NCBI GenBank assembly: GCA_021018995.1
Contig: CM037590.1
Coordinates: 72,077,597 to 72,141,596 of the forward strand
Source: Chloranthus sessilifolius
Lineage: Eukaryota; Streptophyta; Magnoliopsida; Chloranthales; Chloranthaceae
DNA length: 64,000 nucleotides
Direction of reading: 5' to 3'
In this document: piece by piece, positions 12,890 through 26,388 of the stretch
Position numbering within the stretch: position 1 is the stretch's first letter
Layout of the letters: every line of letters starts with the position of its first letter
Translations under genes and position numbers: made by a program
Notes under the pieces: generated by a model
The model's input: only the letters and a program-made list of their open reading frames with translations
What the model was told of the DNA's origin: nothing
Databases searched by the model: none

Positions 12890-14040
12890 TATACAAAGAA
12901 GCCTTCACCAAAGGAGTATTACTACGATGTGTCACGACTGCCGAAGGATAATACATCATCCAAGAAGAACATGCTAGTGCCTGCTGCGCCCACTCCGATA
13001 GACAGAGACTCGCCGATCAAGTTACATGACAAGGTTACTTATGGTCGACAATGATAAGAGATTGCCACCTTTAAGTTCAATCCTGCAAGCAATGTTAAGA
13101 ACACGCCTCACTCATCAAAGCCCCATCAGTTGCATTGAATACCATGATTTCACCATGGCCATTCTCGATGTGGGCCTTCGACATCATTGGCCCTTTCACT
13201 GATACAGTTGGGAACACCCACAAGCACGCATTTATACTTACTGTGATCGAATACTACACCAAATGGGCAAAAGTTGAATCTTATGTCAGAATCACCGTTT
13301 CAACACTCGTGAGGTTTATCATTCGAAATATCATCACTAGATTTGGAGTACTCAGGATGTTTGTCACCGACAACAGACCACAGTTCATTGTGGAGAAGAT
13401 GAAGAAGCTATGCAAGAAGCACAACATCGATCTATACCACTCATCACCGTTCTACCCTCAAGGCAATGGACAGGCATAAACTATGAACAAAACACTAATT
13501 CGAATCTTAAAATGTACAATAAAAGCAAGCAATGGAGCCGATTGGCTTGAACGACTGCCAGAAGCGCTCTGAGCTTATAGGACCTCTATTCGTACGGCTA
13601 CTAACCAAACTCCCTACCTCCTCACCTACGGGATGGAGGCAATCCTATCATATGAGATAGAAGTACCGTCTTTATGCATTCAACTCAATGATGAGCTATC
13701 CTTAAACGAGAGGAGAATTATCCTACTTACATAGCTAAAGTAGCTTGATGAGACACGTCTAAGGGCAGCTGATGACGGTCAGGTATATCAGAGGAGAGTG
13801 GCCAGGGCTTACAATAAGAAAGTCCTCGAACGAACCTTTAATATTAGAGAATTGGTCTTGAAGAAAATTATGCCTTTCAAGCACGCCCACCCAAAAGGAA
13901 AGCTGAAACCAAACTGGGAAGGCCCATATGTCATAACAGGTACATACCCTGGAAATGCCTACAAACTGGCGAATCAAGATGAGGAAGAACTCCCTAGTCC
14001 TTGGAACGCCATGTACCTTAGAAAATACTACCCTTAACCC
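12890..14040 (+). pseudogene. E2 integrase
   Basis: A zinc-binding N-terminal part lies at about 12960-13110. The catalytic core shows MWAFDIIGPF, FVTDNRPQF and SSPFYPQGNGQA (13135-13479). The C-terminal part at 13798-14037 has ARAYNKKV and LKPNWEGPYVI. No chromodomain follows, as expected for Ogre/Tat. Decayed. Confidence 0.9.
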
Positions 14041-15661
14041 TGTGATCGTCACATCCCGTGGTCCAATACTTTTACTTACCACCCCCGTAGTCGTCACGGC
14101 TCATTCATTGGTCGTACGTCTTCAATTCTTAAAATATCCTTAAGACCTCCGATCTATTGCCCACCTTTTTTTTTTTTCTCATTCGGGCAATTTGATTAAC
14201 GGACTAGTGACCTATCGAACCTCTTTTAAAAGCATAAGTAACACACGATCCTCACTTTCCTTCCCCCGCCATTGGAGAAGATGTTAGAGTAAAAAAAATA
14301 AAGATGTTAGGTTCAATCAAAACTCATCATTCTTGCACTAGCAGGATGCTTTCAAAAAAGATACGCATTATATGTCTAAAAAAAATCGAGTGAGAGTATT
14401 ATGACGAATGAACAAGTCAATGAGCTTAGGAAAGTATAAGCAAGCCATGAGGACATCTCTGATAATTTCACTAGAAGTGTATAAGCAAGCTACGAGGGCA
14501 CCCCTAATATCCCCATACTACTAGACGTCGTCGTAAGGTGGCGGGAGGAGGATAAACTCCTGCTAACTATAGAATATGAGATTTTGACGGTGCCGAAGCA
14601 TGACGAAGAATCATGGCATCCCGCACCCCTCTGAGAAAAAGATTGTTACCTATCCCTTTTGGAAAGCATTAGATATAAACTACTCCCATCACTGAGCCTT
14701 ACCTCCCTCCGCTATTTTTATTTTGGATGATAAATCAGAAGCCTTGCAGGATATTCCTAGAAATGAAATCGAAAACTGATGAATGACGACTGACGCAATC
14801 ACCTACTATACATACCATACTTCTCCCTAAAAAAACCATGGAATAGGATGACCACCACCCTAGGATAGACCCCATATACAATGGACCTAATCATAAAGAT
14901 GACCTCACCAGCTCGGTGACTGTACCGATCAATTTTTATCTTCAAAACTAACTCGCCAGATACTCATGACTGCTCATAAACCCAAAGTGCTTATCTCGAA
15001 ACCCAAAAAAGCTCCATTGCACCTTGACGCTGGGGCATTTATTTTAGGAAGAATCATGTCAGAAACGCCGGCTTGTCCACAAAGAAGATAAGAAATGACG
15101 AAGTTACCCTTCAGAAAGCACTACCGAAGATACCATACTGCCGATCCTACCACGCTCCTACACTAGAGCATTTTTTTATTTTTTTATTATTTCCATTTTA
15201 GCTATTTGCTTTCCCTGCTGCATTATTTTCATTTCAAAAATAAAAGAAAAAAAAAGAGTGAAAAAAAGGGAAAGAACACATGCCCATCTTTTGCTACCAG
15301 GTTCCGGTCTGAGATACTCACCCCCCTTGACAATTGGCAAGGGGGTAAACAAAACTACTGATGATGTTACTTTCACATGTGCAAATACGAAGTAGCCTTC
15401 AACCCTTACTAGGCCAGCTCAGGAAGTATCCAAATCCCAATGAAGGTTGACGGCGCTAAAGAAACTGAAAGCAAAAGTAGATGCAAGAGGTAACTAAAAG
15501 GAAGAGGAGCCAATCAGGTGCATCTAAATAAAACAAAATCTCTCTATATATATGTGTCAAAAAAAATTTCCATTTCTTTTTACACCTATCACTAGGGACA
15601 CCCCCTATATATACAACAACACACATGTTATAGACACAAAAAAAAAACCACACGCATGCAC
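14041..15661 (+). other. E2 spacer after integrase
   Basis: No coding homology seen on either strand. Contains T- and A-runs (14166-14177, 15172-15190, 15241-15270) and the start of the region facing the antisense gene. Confidence 0.5.
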
Positions 15662-18600
15662 CTAATCCCTACGTTGCCGCTGGGACGGCATAGCACTGCT
15701 GTCCTCAATATCATCAGCTCGGAGGTCTATGGATTGGTCCTCTGAAAATACAATCCCGACACCTAGAGTCGACGGAACCTCTAAACGACGAGGCCCTGCC
15801 ACAGATCCCCCCTCACTCATCTGACTAACAGACCACCTTGATTGGGAACGAGGAGGATACCTCGCAAGAACCTCAAGAGCCACTGCATCCTTGTGAGGAT
15901 CCCCCCTGGCACAATCATGTGACGTCTGACGAGACTGCCCACCTAAAGAATCCGTCGCCCTCGAGCCTGATCCACCAAGCTGATGAGCTAGCCTATATAT
16001 CCCTCGCTCACTCCTCATCAGACGATACTGTAGCTCATCTAGGGACGCCTGCATCTCTGCCCGTGTCGTCCGATGAGCCACGTCTAATGCCTTAGTATGA
16101 GTCATCTGAGTGGCCATCATCTCGGCAAATAAGTCAGCCTGACTTCGCATCTCCCCAAGGACTCGTCTCGCCTCAGGAGTGGCACGCGCTTGCGCCACCT
16201 CTAGACACACCTCCTCTAGCTAACGAACCTGCACAACTGTACCAAGTCAAGTGAAAACTAATATATACATGAACAAAATGAGGAACTTTGAGAAAGAGGA
16301 AAGAACCATACCAAATCCAGCCTCTCCCTCAGGAGATGCTCGACCGTCTCAACGGTCACTGAATAAGCAGGAGGCACAAGAGGGACAGCAAATGTAGGCG
16401 CCTACAACAAAAAAATAGACAAATACATCAAAAAATTACTATAATGACAAATAAGCTACAAATAAAATAACTAAAACATACCTGAGTAGGGATAGGAATA
16501 GACTCCTGAGGGGAAGCCTCGGGAGCGAAATCCGAAACAGCCTACATAAAGAACCAAATAATCCAACACAAGATATGTCAGAACGAGATAAAGATGGAAT
16601 AACTAAAATAGAATTATCCCACATCAAAAGAAACTTTACCTGGCTCTCCAGACGTAGAGAGGTAGTAGTCGCCTCCCTCGTCTGAAGATCCTCGACGACC
16701 TGATGCTGAAATACCACATAATATTAGTAAACTACTAAGAAAGCAAAACAATGACACCCAACAAACTAACGCAATGACGCAAACAACATAACAGATAGAA
16801 TAGAGCTTATCCAATGATCTAGCTCAGCCCGAAGCTGAGCCATCACTGGATCCTCCTGACTAGAAGAAGCAACTGAAGATTGATCAAATGCCGGAACGGG
16901 GCCTCCGGCGGGCAGCTCGGCTCTCTACAAGTAATAGTAAGCATATCAGTTGACAAGCTCACAATGCTAATGATTAAGCAGAACCATACTTGTGAAGACG
17001 CTTACCAATCGATCAATCTCAGATCGTAGACTGGCTGCTATCTCCTGGTCGGCTAGTTGTTGACGGCGGTAAACATCCAGCAAGGCCGCCTGACGAGCAA
17101 CCTCCCCCTCCCTCTCAAACTGTTCAAGACAAAATAAGATGAGACACCACAACCACATCAGAATGACTAGAAGACCAAGCCCACATCATAATAATAATAA
17201 AAAAAACATAAATTAACTCACCAGGAGCTATTGAGCCTTCGCTAATCAAACTCCCAACTCATCCTCCGCTCCCCTGGCCTGAGTGACTGTGGTGGCTAAA
17301 GACTGTAGCATCTCCTCATCCGAACGAGGAGCACACCCCATCCATTCCATCACCCTGTGGAGAGCGTCTAATGCCCCCTGCACGCTCGCTGTGACATGGC
17401 CCTGCTCCAATGCAGCCAATCTCTCCCTCAAAGCTGACGTCGACTTCGGCCTGCCGATCGTAAAAGAGCTACTCCCATGGAAGGAACGTGTGAAGAGGCG
17501 CCCGCCACCCAATGCACTAAACCACCACGCATACTGCCAGGATTTCACCTCGTCGCGTTCCCCTCTAACTCTAGTCCCCCCTGCTCTAAAATCTACTATC
17601 TGAAGGGCCATTCACGCTATAAAATTTTGGCCAGGAGGGTCGGTCATCCTCTTCGTCATTCTGTGGTGAATCTCTGGAGGGACTCCCTGGGCGAGCCCCC
17701 AGCTATCGTACCACATAAGAAGTGTGGATCCACTCCACCCTCTCAAAATAGTGGACCCATATGTCCACATCGAAGAAGGGTCGGCCAGACTGAATCACTG
17801 GCACACCTACGTCCTCCTCATCCTTATACGGCCTCCAGATCACCTATAACCAAAAGAACGAGCTGATCTCTCAATGAAGACTTAAATCCTAGAACACCAA
17901 AACAAAAAAAACCGTACGTGTGATAATCTATACCTGCCCTGCATGCATGTCCTCAAAGAGGCCTCGTGCGGTCTGAAGATCCGAAAACCAGTGACAACCC
18001 CTCAACGCCTCCCGCCACACATGCATCCGCGAGAACATAAACTTCACACCCAACGAAACCCCCGAACAAACGAAAGCGAAATGATCATACACCCAAAACT
18101 GAAAGGAAAAGTAACGACAATAATAGCGACACATAAGGAGAAATACCTACCATTAAATGACTTAAAATTAACCAAACTAAAGACATTTTGACGTTAATTA
18201 ATTAAAACTCACCTGGATGAATGGAAGGAAACTACCGATCGATGCGACACCCTGTCCTCGACGATAAAGCTGATCATAAAGATGAGCCAATGCGGTCGCA
18301 CCCCACGCATAGGTAGGGACTCAGTCCAGATCCCCAAGAACCATAAAAAACAACTCGATGATGCATCCCCGAGTCGAAGAAGTGAAAAGTACCACGCTAA
18401 GGATATGCATCTCGGAGCACCCTATCCCCAACTAATCCTAGCTCCACCACGGGCTCCTGACCTACCACCACTGCACAACGCGCCTCATAGGCCACCTTTG
18501 CATCCGAATGGCGCCTCAGGGGGACTAAGCCACTCGTAAATGTGTCAGAAAATCAAGTGACCCGAACTATACCTGGCCCCGAGCCGCTGGACCTATACGG

Positions 18601-19570
18601 CACACCTAAGATATTCTCACACACCTCTAGATAATGCCCTGCCATCCGCCCCCGTGATCGGCTCGCCCTCAAAACAAAGATCGGTGATGCGAACTCAGTC
18701 CTCTGGAGTTGGTAACATCATGCCTACTGGAAAGAGAAGCGCCTGCTGCTCCTCCCTCGACCTCTCTAGAATTGCCGTGATTAGGCCACGATCGACCTGA
18801 AAGGGCTCAAACTCCAGCATCGATCCGAAACTGAAAGACACTAGCCATGCCTGCTGAAACTTTGGCAAGGCACGATACCAAGCATGAGACTCGGCCCATG
18901 CCGAGCTGATAGCCAGCTGCGGAGGCTCCTATTGAACGAAACACAAACAACAATAATAAAACTAACACATACTTATGGCGAAAGGGAAACTAATCGAAAA
19001 AAAGGGAAACTAAAAGCGAGTCAAATATGCCTCGGACACAATGACAATAACAACAAATGCGTAAAACATGATGAGAACAACTGAGTAGAAACATGACCTA
19101 CCTCTACCTCTAGATGCAATCATGATGCATGAGTAAACACACAATTAGTCATTAATACAGGTTTGAGATAAATTAGAAGGGTTTAAAATCCTAATATGCC
19201 TATGTCATAACCTAAGTCACTAAGAAAATGGAAGAACTTTTGCTCGTGAGTGCTTACTCGACCTCGGGCAAAGAAATCCTCCAGCGGGAAGTGCCTGCGA
19301 TCCGGATGCTTTGCAGCTGCACCCTTAGCCCCCTCACCCGGGGGTATCTCACCCTTGACTCTCGCACCCTCACCCTCAACACCCCCTGCTAAATCTTGAG
19401 CGCCTCCTCCCTGACCACCGATTGGTCAAACTCCAGTACCTCCTCTCCAACTACCTCCCCAACGTCCTCCTCGACGCCAGCGTCAGTCTGAGCCTCAGAC
19501 GTCTAACCTATCTTTGCCCCTAGCATCCTCTCTAACTCAGAAATAGTAAGAGCAGGTCTACCACTACGCT
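15662..19570 (-). pseudogene. E2 antisense gene, plant-mobile-domain-like, apparently intron-containing
   Basis: Runs opposite to E2's other genes. Near 18590-18900 the minus strand reads WLVSFSFGSMLEFEPFQVD, then LITAILERSREEQQALLFP and PTPEDVRITDL-like text, matching my memory of the plant mobile domain. Near 19230-19320 is PDRRHFPLEDFFARGRVST, a plausible N-terminal part. Toward 15662 the coding pieces are short, helical and Arg/Glu/Ala-rich (for example AALEQGHVTASVQGALDALH near 17350-17420), separated by AT-rich gaps with candidate GT donors near 17222, 17000, 16640 and 16480. Antisense extra genes in this position are known in Ogre/Tat elements. It may have been captured from a host gene. 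Decayed; role unknown. Confidence 0.65.
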
Positions 19571-22500
19571 CACCCTCTATCCTAGAACAAAGAGCCTAAG
19601 AAACTAAAGAGAACGAAAGAAACGACGTCTGAAACGAACGACCGGATCACAAGATATCATAAAAACACGAAAACTAGAGCGCACAGAAATAAGAAAATCA
19701 GAGAATCAGAGACTAAAATGGATTGAACGATGAAAATGAGAGACTTCAAGCCATTTATAGGGAACAGTCGAATCATGCGCTTAAATCCACATGCTTAAAC
19801 CAATCATGCGCCACCTAGGTAGCACTTAATATGGATTACACGACCGATCTAGAGCACGCAATCCAATCGTCACCCACTCAAATTAACCCGACCACTCGAT
19901 TGCGTGTCGCCCTCCAGGCGCATAATTACATCAAGCGCCCATTTCGTGGTGCGTGAATGTCACCAGTCACGTCCACAGTAACCGCCACTGCCCTAATCAA
20001 GCGCTCTACACCTAGCGCTTAATTAGATTAAACGACCGAGCATGAACGCTTAATAACATCCTAACGCCTTGGAATATGCGCATCAAATTTAGCGCACAAT
20101 TCATTTAAACACTTATAGTGAAGCGCGCAATTCCCTGGAAAACACAAAAAATATACGGATACAAAGCAGCACTTTCACAGACCTAAACTAGGAGATTCCT
20201 AACACCAATTACCAATCTAAACCATGCCTTTGTCAGGACTGATCCAAGAACACTCCCCCAACTTGAAAAAAATATACGCCCCAAAAAAGGGAAGAAAAAA
20301 AATAACCTGACACCATTCGTACACCCCAACTAAAGTTGAAACCCAAAAAAAAGAGAGGAAGATTTGTCCTAAACTAAGACTAAAGCTAAACACAAATTTT
20401 GTCTCAACTAACATTGATCTAAAACTAAAAAAAAAAAAAAAGAATGCCCCCATATCACACACAACCCCAATTAATATTAAATTAAACAACAAAAAAAAAT
20501 GTCCCATTTTCTTTTCTTCTATACATTAAGACTAAAAATTGTCCTCATCATTCATTCAATCCGATTAACCCCAAACTAAGTCAAAATACAAAACAAAATA
20601 CCCCAAACTTGTCTCAATCTAAAATAAATAAATTAAACAAGTAAATCCCACATTCCAAATAAATCAAATAAGCTCAAAACTAACTAAATTGGAATTTACA
20701 AAAGAATTTAAAATCATAATCACTTTATAAATAAACAAATAATTATAAAATACACCGAGGGCATACCCTCTGAATATACAATTTAAAATAAGAAACTAAA
20801 AAATCCGCATGTCTAGGCAATCCCTGAATCTAGATTTATTCGGGAAACTAGAAATCTCGGAGAAACCCGGAGCAAGGAAGTGCCTTGAACAAATTCTAAC
20901 CGTAATAACCTCCTCCCCTCGCCCTGAGCCGGCAGAAAAGAAAGAGTGGCTCACGAAAAGCCACCCAGGACCTGCAGGATCCACCCTTAGCAACCCGCCC
21001 TGGAAATACTAAAAAGGAGGAGTAACTAACGCTGAATCCACAGAGCTTATCGAGGAAAAATAAGCATCGGTCACAAGAACTCTAACCCTGCCTTTTCCTC
21101 GACTTTCCTTTCTACGACATTCTTCTCCTCCATCTCTTTCTTTAGCATGGCAGCAATAAGACTGCTACCTTGCATTCCCAATCTCGTTCATTCTCAAGAG
21201 CCCACACAATAAATACGATTCTTCGGGTCCAACACCCGAGATACAAAAGAGAAGGGAAGAAAAGACAAAAAAAATGCGCCAAAAGAATGCCTCAAAACCT
21301 TCAATCCCAAACATAAAAATAAAATTCAAAATAATAAGAATTTTGGCTCACACTTTCATAGGCGATACTCCTTAAACCATCAAATGACAAGTGTCACATC
21401 TTTAAACCTTTCTAATTTAAATTAAATCAAAACCAAACACATACCCCTTTGAAAGACCATGATCCATGGCAAACATGCATGAACCAATGATTACACAACA
21501 CTTAACACCCTAAGAGACACCCATCCAAAGCAAAATGGATAAACCAATAGGATTTAAACATTTAACACTCATCTAGAACTCTAAGGAAACTCACTTTTTC
21601 AACCTCATGTTCAAAATAAACAACAAAAAAAAAAACTAAAACTCAAGTTAAAATCAAACCTTAAACCAGATGAAAACTTTTAATCAAATTAAATTAAATA
21701 ATAAAGACAAACAACAACAATTCATTGGAGTGAGACCCTGACTAAGAAAAAATGCCCCCAATTAATCAAATAAAAGCAAATAAATCCTCTATACTAGGCT
21801 CAATAAGACGAATTAACCTCGGGATAAGCCCTGAATAAATTCGGAATGAATCCTAAAACTCTAAGTTAATACCGAAATAGATTAAACAAATCGAATAAAT
21901 CGAATAAATCCATTAATAAATTTAAACGAATAAACAAGAGCAATAAAAACAAAAAAAATGCCCCTTCATTTATAAGTTAAAATTTTATAAGTATTACCGG
22001 AGGCATACCTCCTGAATTTACAACCCAAAACGAAAACCTAAAACTCTAACCTAGAATCCAAAATGAAAACTGGGTTCAAAACTGAGACAAAGCGAGGAGC
22101 AGATTCCACCCGGAGCGTCCAATCAGAGACTTTAGGGACCATTAGTTGGGAAACACATCCCCCCACTTTTTAGTCCTGCTCTTCCGCCATCTTCGCCTCC
22201 TCAATGCTGCCTTCACTACTCCTTAAAAAGGACCGATGCGAAGACTAATGCCCTCATTCCCAATACCGCCCATTCCCAGAATAACGCCGTCCATGAGTAT
22301 CACCTCAGGATAGAGATCGCACGAAATCACGAATATAGGAAGAAACGACATCCCAATCGGACAGTTAGATCGCCCGATATCGCTAAAATACGATTTCTAG
22401 AACACACGAGACTTAGAAAAGGTCAAAACTTGAGACTAAACTAGAATGAAAAACAAATGAAAGTTTTTTCACTTATATATAGTATGGATTCAATCATGCG

Positions 22501-24960
22501 CGCGGACACGTGCGCTTAATTAGATCACACACCACTCACGTGGCGCATAATCCAAAATATGCGCTCTGACCCGAGTGCGCAATTAAACCATCGCCTGCAC
22601 CATTTGTGCGACGCTCCGATCACGCGTAGCCCATGTGCTGCGCAAACCAATCAAGTGACATAGTGTAAATGCACAATACGAAAGGTCACCTGTACGATAA
22701 CTGTACGATGACAAAGTGACGTCTCGATCACGCACATGGACCATAGAGCATAATCCAATTGCATGCGCACATACCCGTGCGTAAATGACCCTTCTAGCCC
22801 GAGATCGCACTCCCAAACTCAGGCACACAATCAGATTGAGCACCCAAAAATTAGAGCGTAATACCTGATTTAAAATGAAATTTATTCCCTCAAGACCCTT
22901 TTGTCCCATCACGGCCAAGATTCTTTTATCACGTCGCGGTCACACCCTTTTATCCCATCGCATAGCCTCACAGGTTGTCCCAAAAAGACACACACGCCCC
23001 TTACCGCAATGCCCTCATGACCCCACCAAAAAAAAAGGAAGACCCCACGGTGATAACGTATACACAAGAAGCAATGTCACATCAGTACTCAGTCCCATCG
23101 CAATAAATTGGCCATGCCCTCATGACCCATCGCGACAAGTCGAACGCACACCGCCAAAAAAAAAAACTAAGCAAATCACGACACAACCACAACGTGATCT
23201 CACATAACTCAAGATCTACCAAAGAAAGAACCAAGACACGCATATCGCCCAAACATCTTACCAATGTCCCATCGCTAACTACGGCCACCCTTTTGTCTCA
23301 TCGCAAACCTCACTATCTGAAAACAAAAAAAGCCTCAGACAACACCTGCCACGCCAAATGACGAAAAGAGGGAAAGCTCGGTCATGCCCCATCGCTAAGG
23401 CAACAAACTCTCTCTCTTCCGAATCCATCCCCAAGTCCCGTCGTGACATTATTTCTCCCAAGACATCGTATCACAATCTCCAAGCCCTGCCACAGTGGGC
23501 TGAAAGAGAATAAATCTCCAAAAGTTCCATCGCGGCATTACACCAAGAACACTGCATCACAGTAATAGCCATAAAGTCCCATCGTGACACTACGACACCA
23601 CCAATCCTGTCGCAAGTTGTGTGCAACCCAAGTAAGTATCACCACAAGTAAGTACCTATTTTTAATTACTCGATATTGTCTATAAATATAGTTAGCTATG
23701 ATTAAATCAAACACTTTCAAAACTCGTCTCTCTCGACTCACGAACAACTGTAGTCCTCCCATAAGAGACAATCATCAGTGTTCGTCAAGAAGGTTAGATG
23801 TAGTATCCGGCATACCAAGTGTCATCTTGACAACCACAATAACGGTTAGCTCCATAAATCCCATATCGGTGGATCTGCTCAGCGATGTCTCGGAAGCCAT
23901 GTTTTCTGCTGTTTTACCACCGAATTGATCTTAAGTTAAAATCCCTAAAATTCTAAAATCTCAAAACCACTTTATTTATAAAAAAAAAAACCTTTATTTC
24001 ATAAAACAAAATCTCTTACTTCAAAAGAAATAAAAAAAAAACTATCAAAGAAGAAAAAAAAGAGAGCAAAGCAACAAGATAAATAGACCCGACTCACCTT
24101 CCTTTAAATTAAACTTGAACCAGACCTTTAGCTCCTAAAGACCGTCTGAACTCATAATCAAGCGCATATCCTACTACACAAAATCAGATCAAGCGCATAC
24201 TCCACTGCGCAGAATCATTTGTTTAAACACATTAGGACTAGAACGCCTAACCTAGACTACCCAATTTGTAGACCAACCCCTGAACTTGCAATCAAGCGCA
24301 TATCCTACTGTGCCGAATTGGATCAAGCGCATACTCCACTGCACAACATCATTAGTTCAGACACATTAGAATTAAAATTCTCAATTTACCGACCTCCGAA
24401 CTCCAGATGAATCAAGCGCACATGCCACTGCGCAGAATTCAATTGAGCACACCTCATAAGACCCCATTTCAATTACCAACCCAAATCAGCTATTCCCCTG
24501 GGAAACTAAATATTGATTATATTCAATCTAAGAACTTACAAATGCCTATTGGAAAAGGAACGCCTGACGTGCATTGGTGTGAGCAATGACGCGCCTGGTT
24601 TGACATGACTTGCAGAAGCATTCAATATTACATGATATTTCATTTTCTTTTATTATCGGTCCCTGGACCTTATTTTGGACATTTGATTGATGCCCCGGTA
24701 CCTCGATTGTGTAAAATTCCTCTGTTAGCTCGCTCCATGCAACGAGATGCGCCATGCACCCATAGACTCGGAATGTGCCCTTCGATAGCTACCATTTGTC
24801 CTTCAAATGCTCCATTTTAGCTTGTGCTGATAGATAAGCTAGCCAAGCATGTCATGTTAGCATAGCTAACTCACATTTGTGAATTTTGAAGAGAAACGAG
24901 AAGACACCTCGAATGAGGGGTGCCTACTTCTTTGACACGTTTTTACTCCGCAAGAGCGCG
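19571..24960 (+). other. E2 long 3' noncoding region
   Basis: 5.4 kb without recognisable coding. It holds A-rich blocks (20400-20760, 21600-21990, 23960-24090), two fields of GCGC..AATT words (about 19770-20130 and 22490-22870), a diverged duplication (around 20750 and 22000), a field of CCCATCGC words (22900-23620) and a tandem repeat (24156-24440). It may act as promoter and leader for the antisense gene; inference only. Confidence 0.6.
24156..24440. repeat. Tandem repeat in E2 3' region, units 134 and 120 bp
   Basis: AATCAAGCGCATATCCTACT starts at 24156 and recurs at 24290; a shorter third copy starts at 24410. Each unit also contains GATCAAGCGCATACTCCACTG, trimmed here to its first 20 bases: GATCAAGCGCATACTCCACT. 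Confidence 0.8.
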
Positions 24961-24975
24961 CCGAAGAGGGGCATC
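24961..24975 (+). other. E2 polypurine tract
   Basis: CCGAAGAGGGGCATC directly before the TGTAGACACCC start of the 3' LTR. E3 has the near-identical CAAAGAGGGGCATC in the same place. Confidence 0.85.
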
Positions 24976-26388
24976 TGTAGACACCCCCATTTTGCCTTCT
25001 CGGGATATATTTTTTATTAAGTCAAACTTTGACCTTCCTTTTAACCCTGATATGAGAACCATGTACTCAAATAATAGTACATAGCTAAACACAGGCTGAA
25101 ACAATAGCCTTATGGCTCAGATCCCGAAATGGGTAGGCTATATACTGAAACAATAGTATATAGTCAAAATACAGACTGAAACAATAGTCTTGCATTTCAT
25201 TCTAGAGACCAGACCCGGACAACCCCAAATTAAGCACCTGAAACCCCGCGCGTAATTCGATTACATGCCACACCATAAGCGCGCAATCAGTCACCCTTTC
25301 AAACCAAACTTCCTTTCTCAGACCTATTCGAGACTCGATCACGCACCTGAAAGCAGACACACTATCGGATTGAGCGCCACAAAACCAGCGCGCAATTGGC
25401 CTACACCCGACCTAGTCTCATTACCCTTAACCCTTAAGTTCCCTTGATTAAGCACTTATGAATAAACACTTAATCAGTATGCATACTCCATCACGCTAAT
25501 TAGCCATAATTTTGTTAGATCGGAAAATCATGAGCAGTAAGTCACCGGTCGCTCAAGTCGGGACTCAAAAGCGATTAAGCGCCGAAATCGACGTAATTCA
25601 ATTAAATGCCTGAAATAGGGCGCGCAATTGAAGGAAAACCTATAAAAGCTTTTTTTCTCGAAGAGAGAGAAGGGGTTGACAATTTTTCGAGAGAGAACAG
25701 ATTCTTTTTAGGATTTCGAAATCAGAGAACTCCGAGAATCAACCCATAGAGCATCTTAATCATGGTTTCGAGATTCAAGCTTCTAATCTTCGAGATTTCT
25801 CTCCGAAGCCGCGACCCTAGGTAAGGATTTAATCTTTTAATTCACAATCATAGCTTCTAATCTCTAGATCTAGGAATTCTATTAATATTTTTAATTTCAG
25901 TTTTAAACCGTAGCACCCATGTTCAGACCGAAATTCTAGATATCTGGTTCCAGTTCTCTATTTCTAGAACTAGTTCTTAATCTATCAGTCCGATATACCG
26001 AGTTTAATTTAATTCTAAAATCTTGATTTATAGTCCTATTGTTAATTTATGGTTCTAATCTTTTGATTCAGAACCAGTCTTTAATCATACGCCTGATCTC
26101 CTAATTTCGGACCCGAATTCAGTCCTAAAAATTTAATTTTAATTCTAACTTGCTTATTTTAATATCTTTAAAAAATTCTAAATATAATTTCAATCTTATA
26201 ATTCTAGTTTTATAATTTAATTCACAATTGCTATTCAGAAATTAACTTTGAAAAATCCCAAAATACTATTTTGCGGCCTAAAAATTCAGTCTATTTTTAA
26301 TTTCGACCACCCGATTTGCCCAAGGGAGCTTACGGTGGGTACTCGAGAATGAGGCCAATCCTTCTTAGCATAGCGGGCCCAAACCCCC
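24976..26388 (+). repeat. E2 3' LTR, first segment
   Basis: Colinear with 2621 to about 4050 of the 5' LTR, including the GCGC..AATT field and the TATA-like box. Ends at the CCCCC target of E3. Confidence 0.92.
26384..26388. repeat. Target-site duplication of E3, left copy (CCCCC)
   Basis: CCCCC here and at 43051-43055 bracket E3. The target is low-complexity, so the exact register could shift by a base. Confidence 0.7.

Noticed and set aside
22583-22918. 111-codon minus-strand frame
   Set aside because: Falls in the GCGC..AATT word field of E2's 3' region; no homology seen and no splice-like context linking it to the antisense gene.
24156-24440. CRISPR-like array
   Set aside because: Units are 120-134 bp, contiguous and diverged, within a plant retrotransposon; no short identical repeats with unique spacers.
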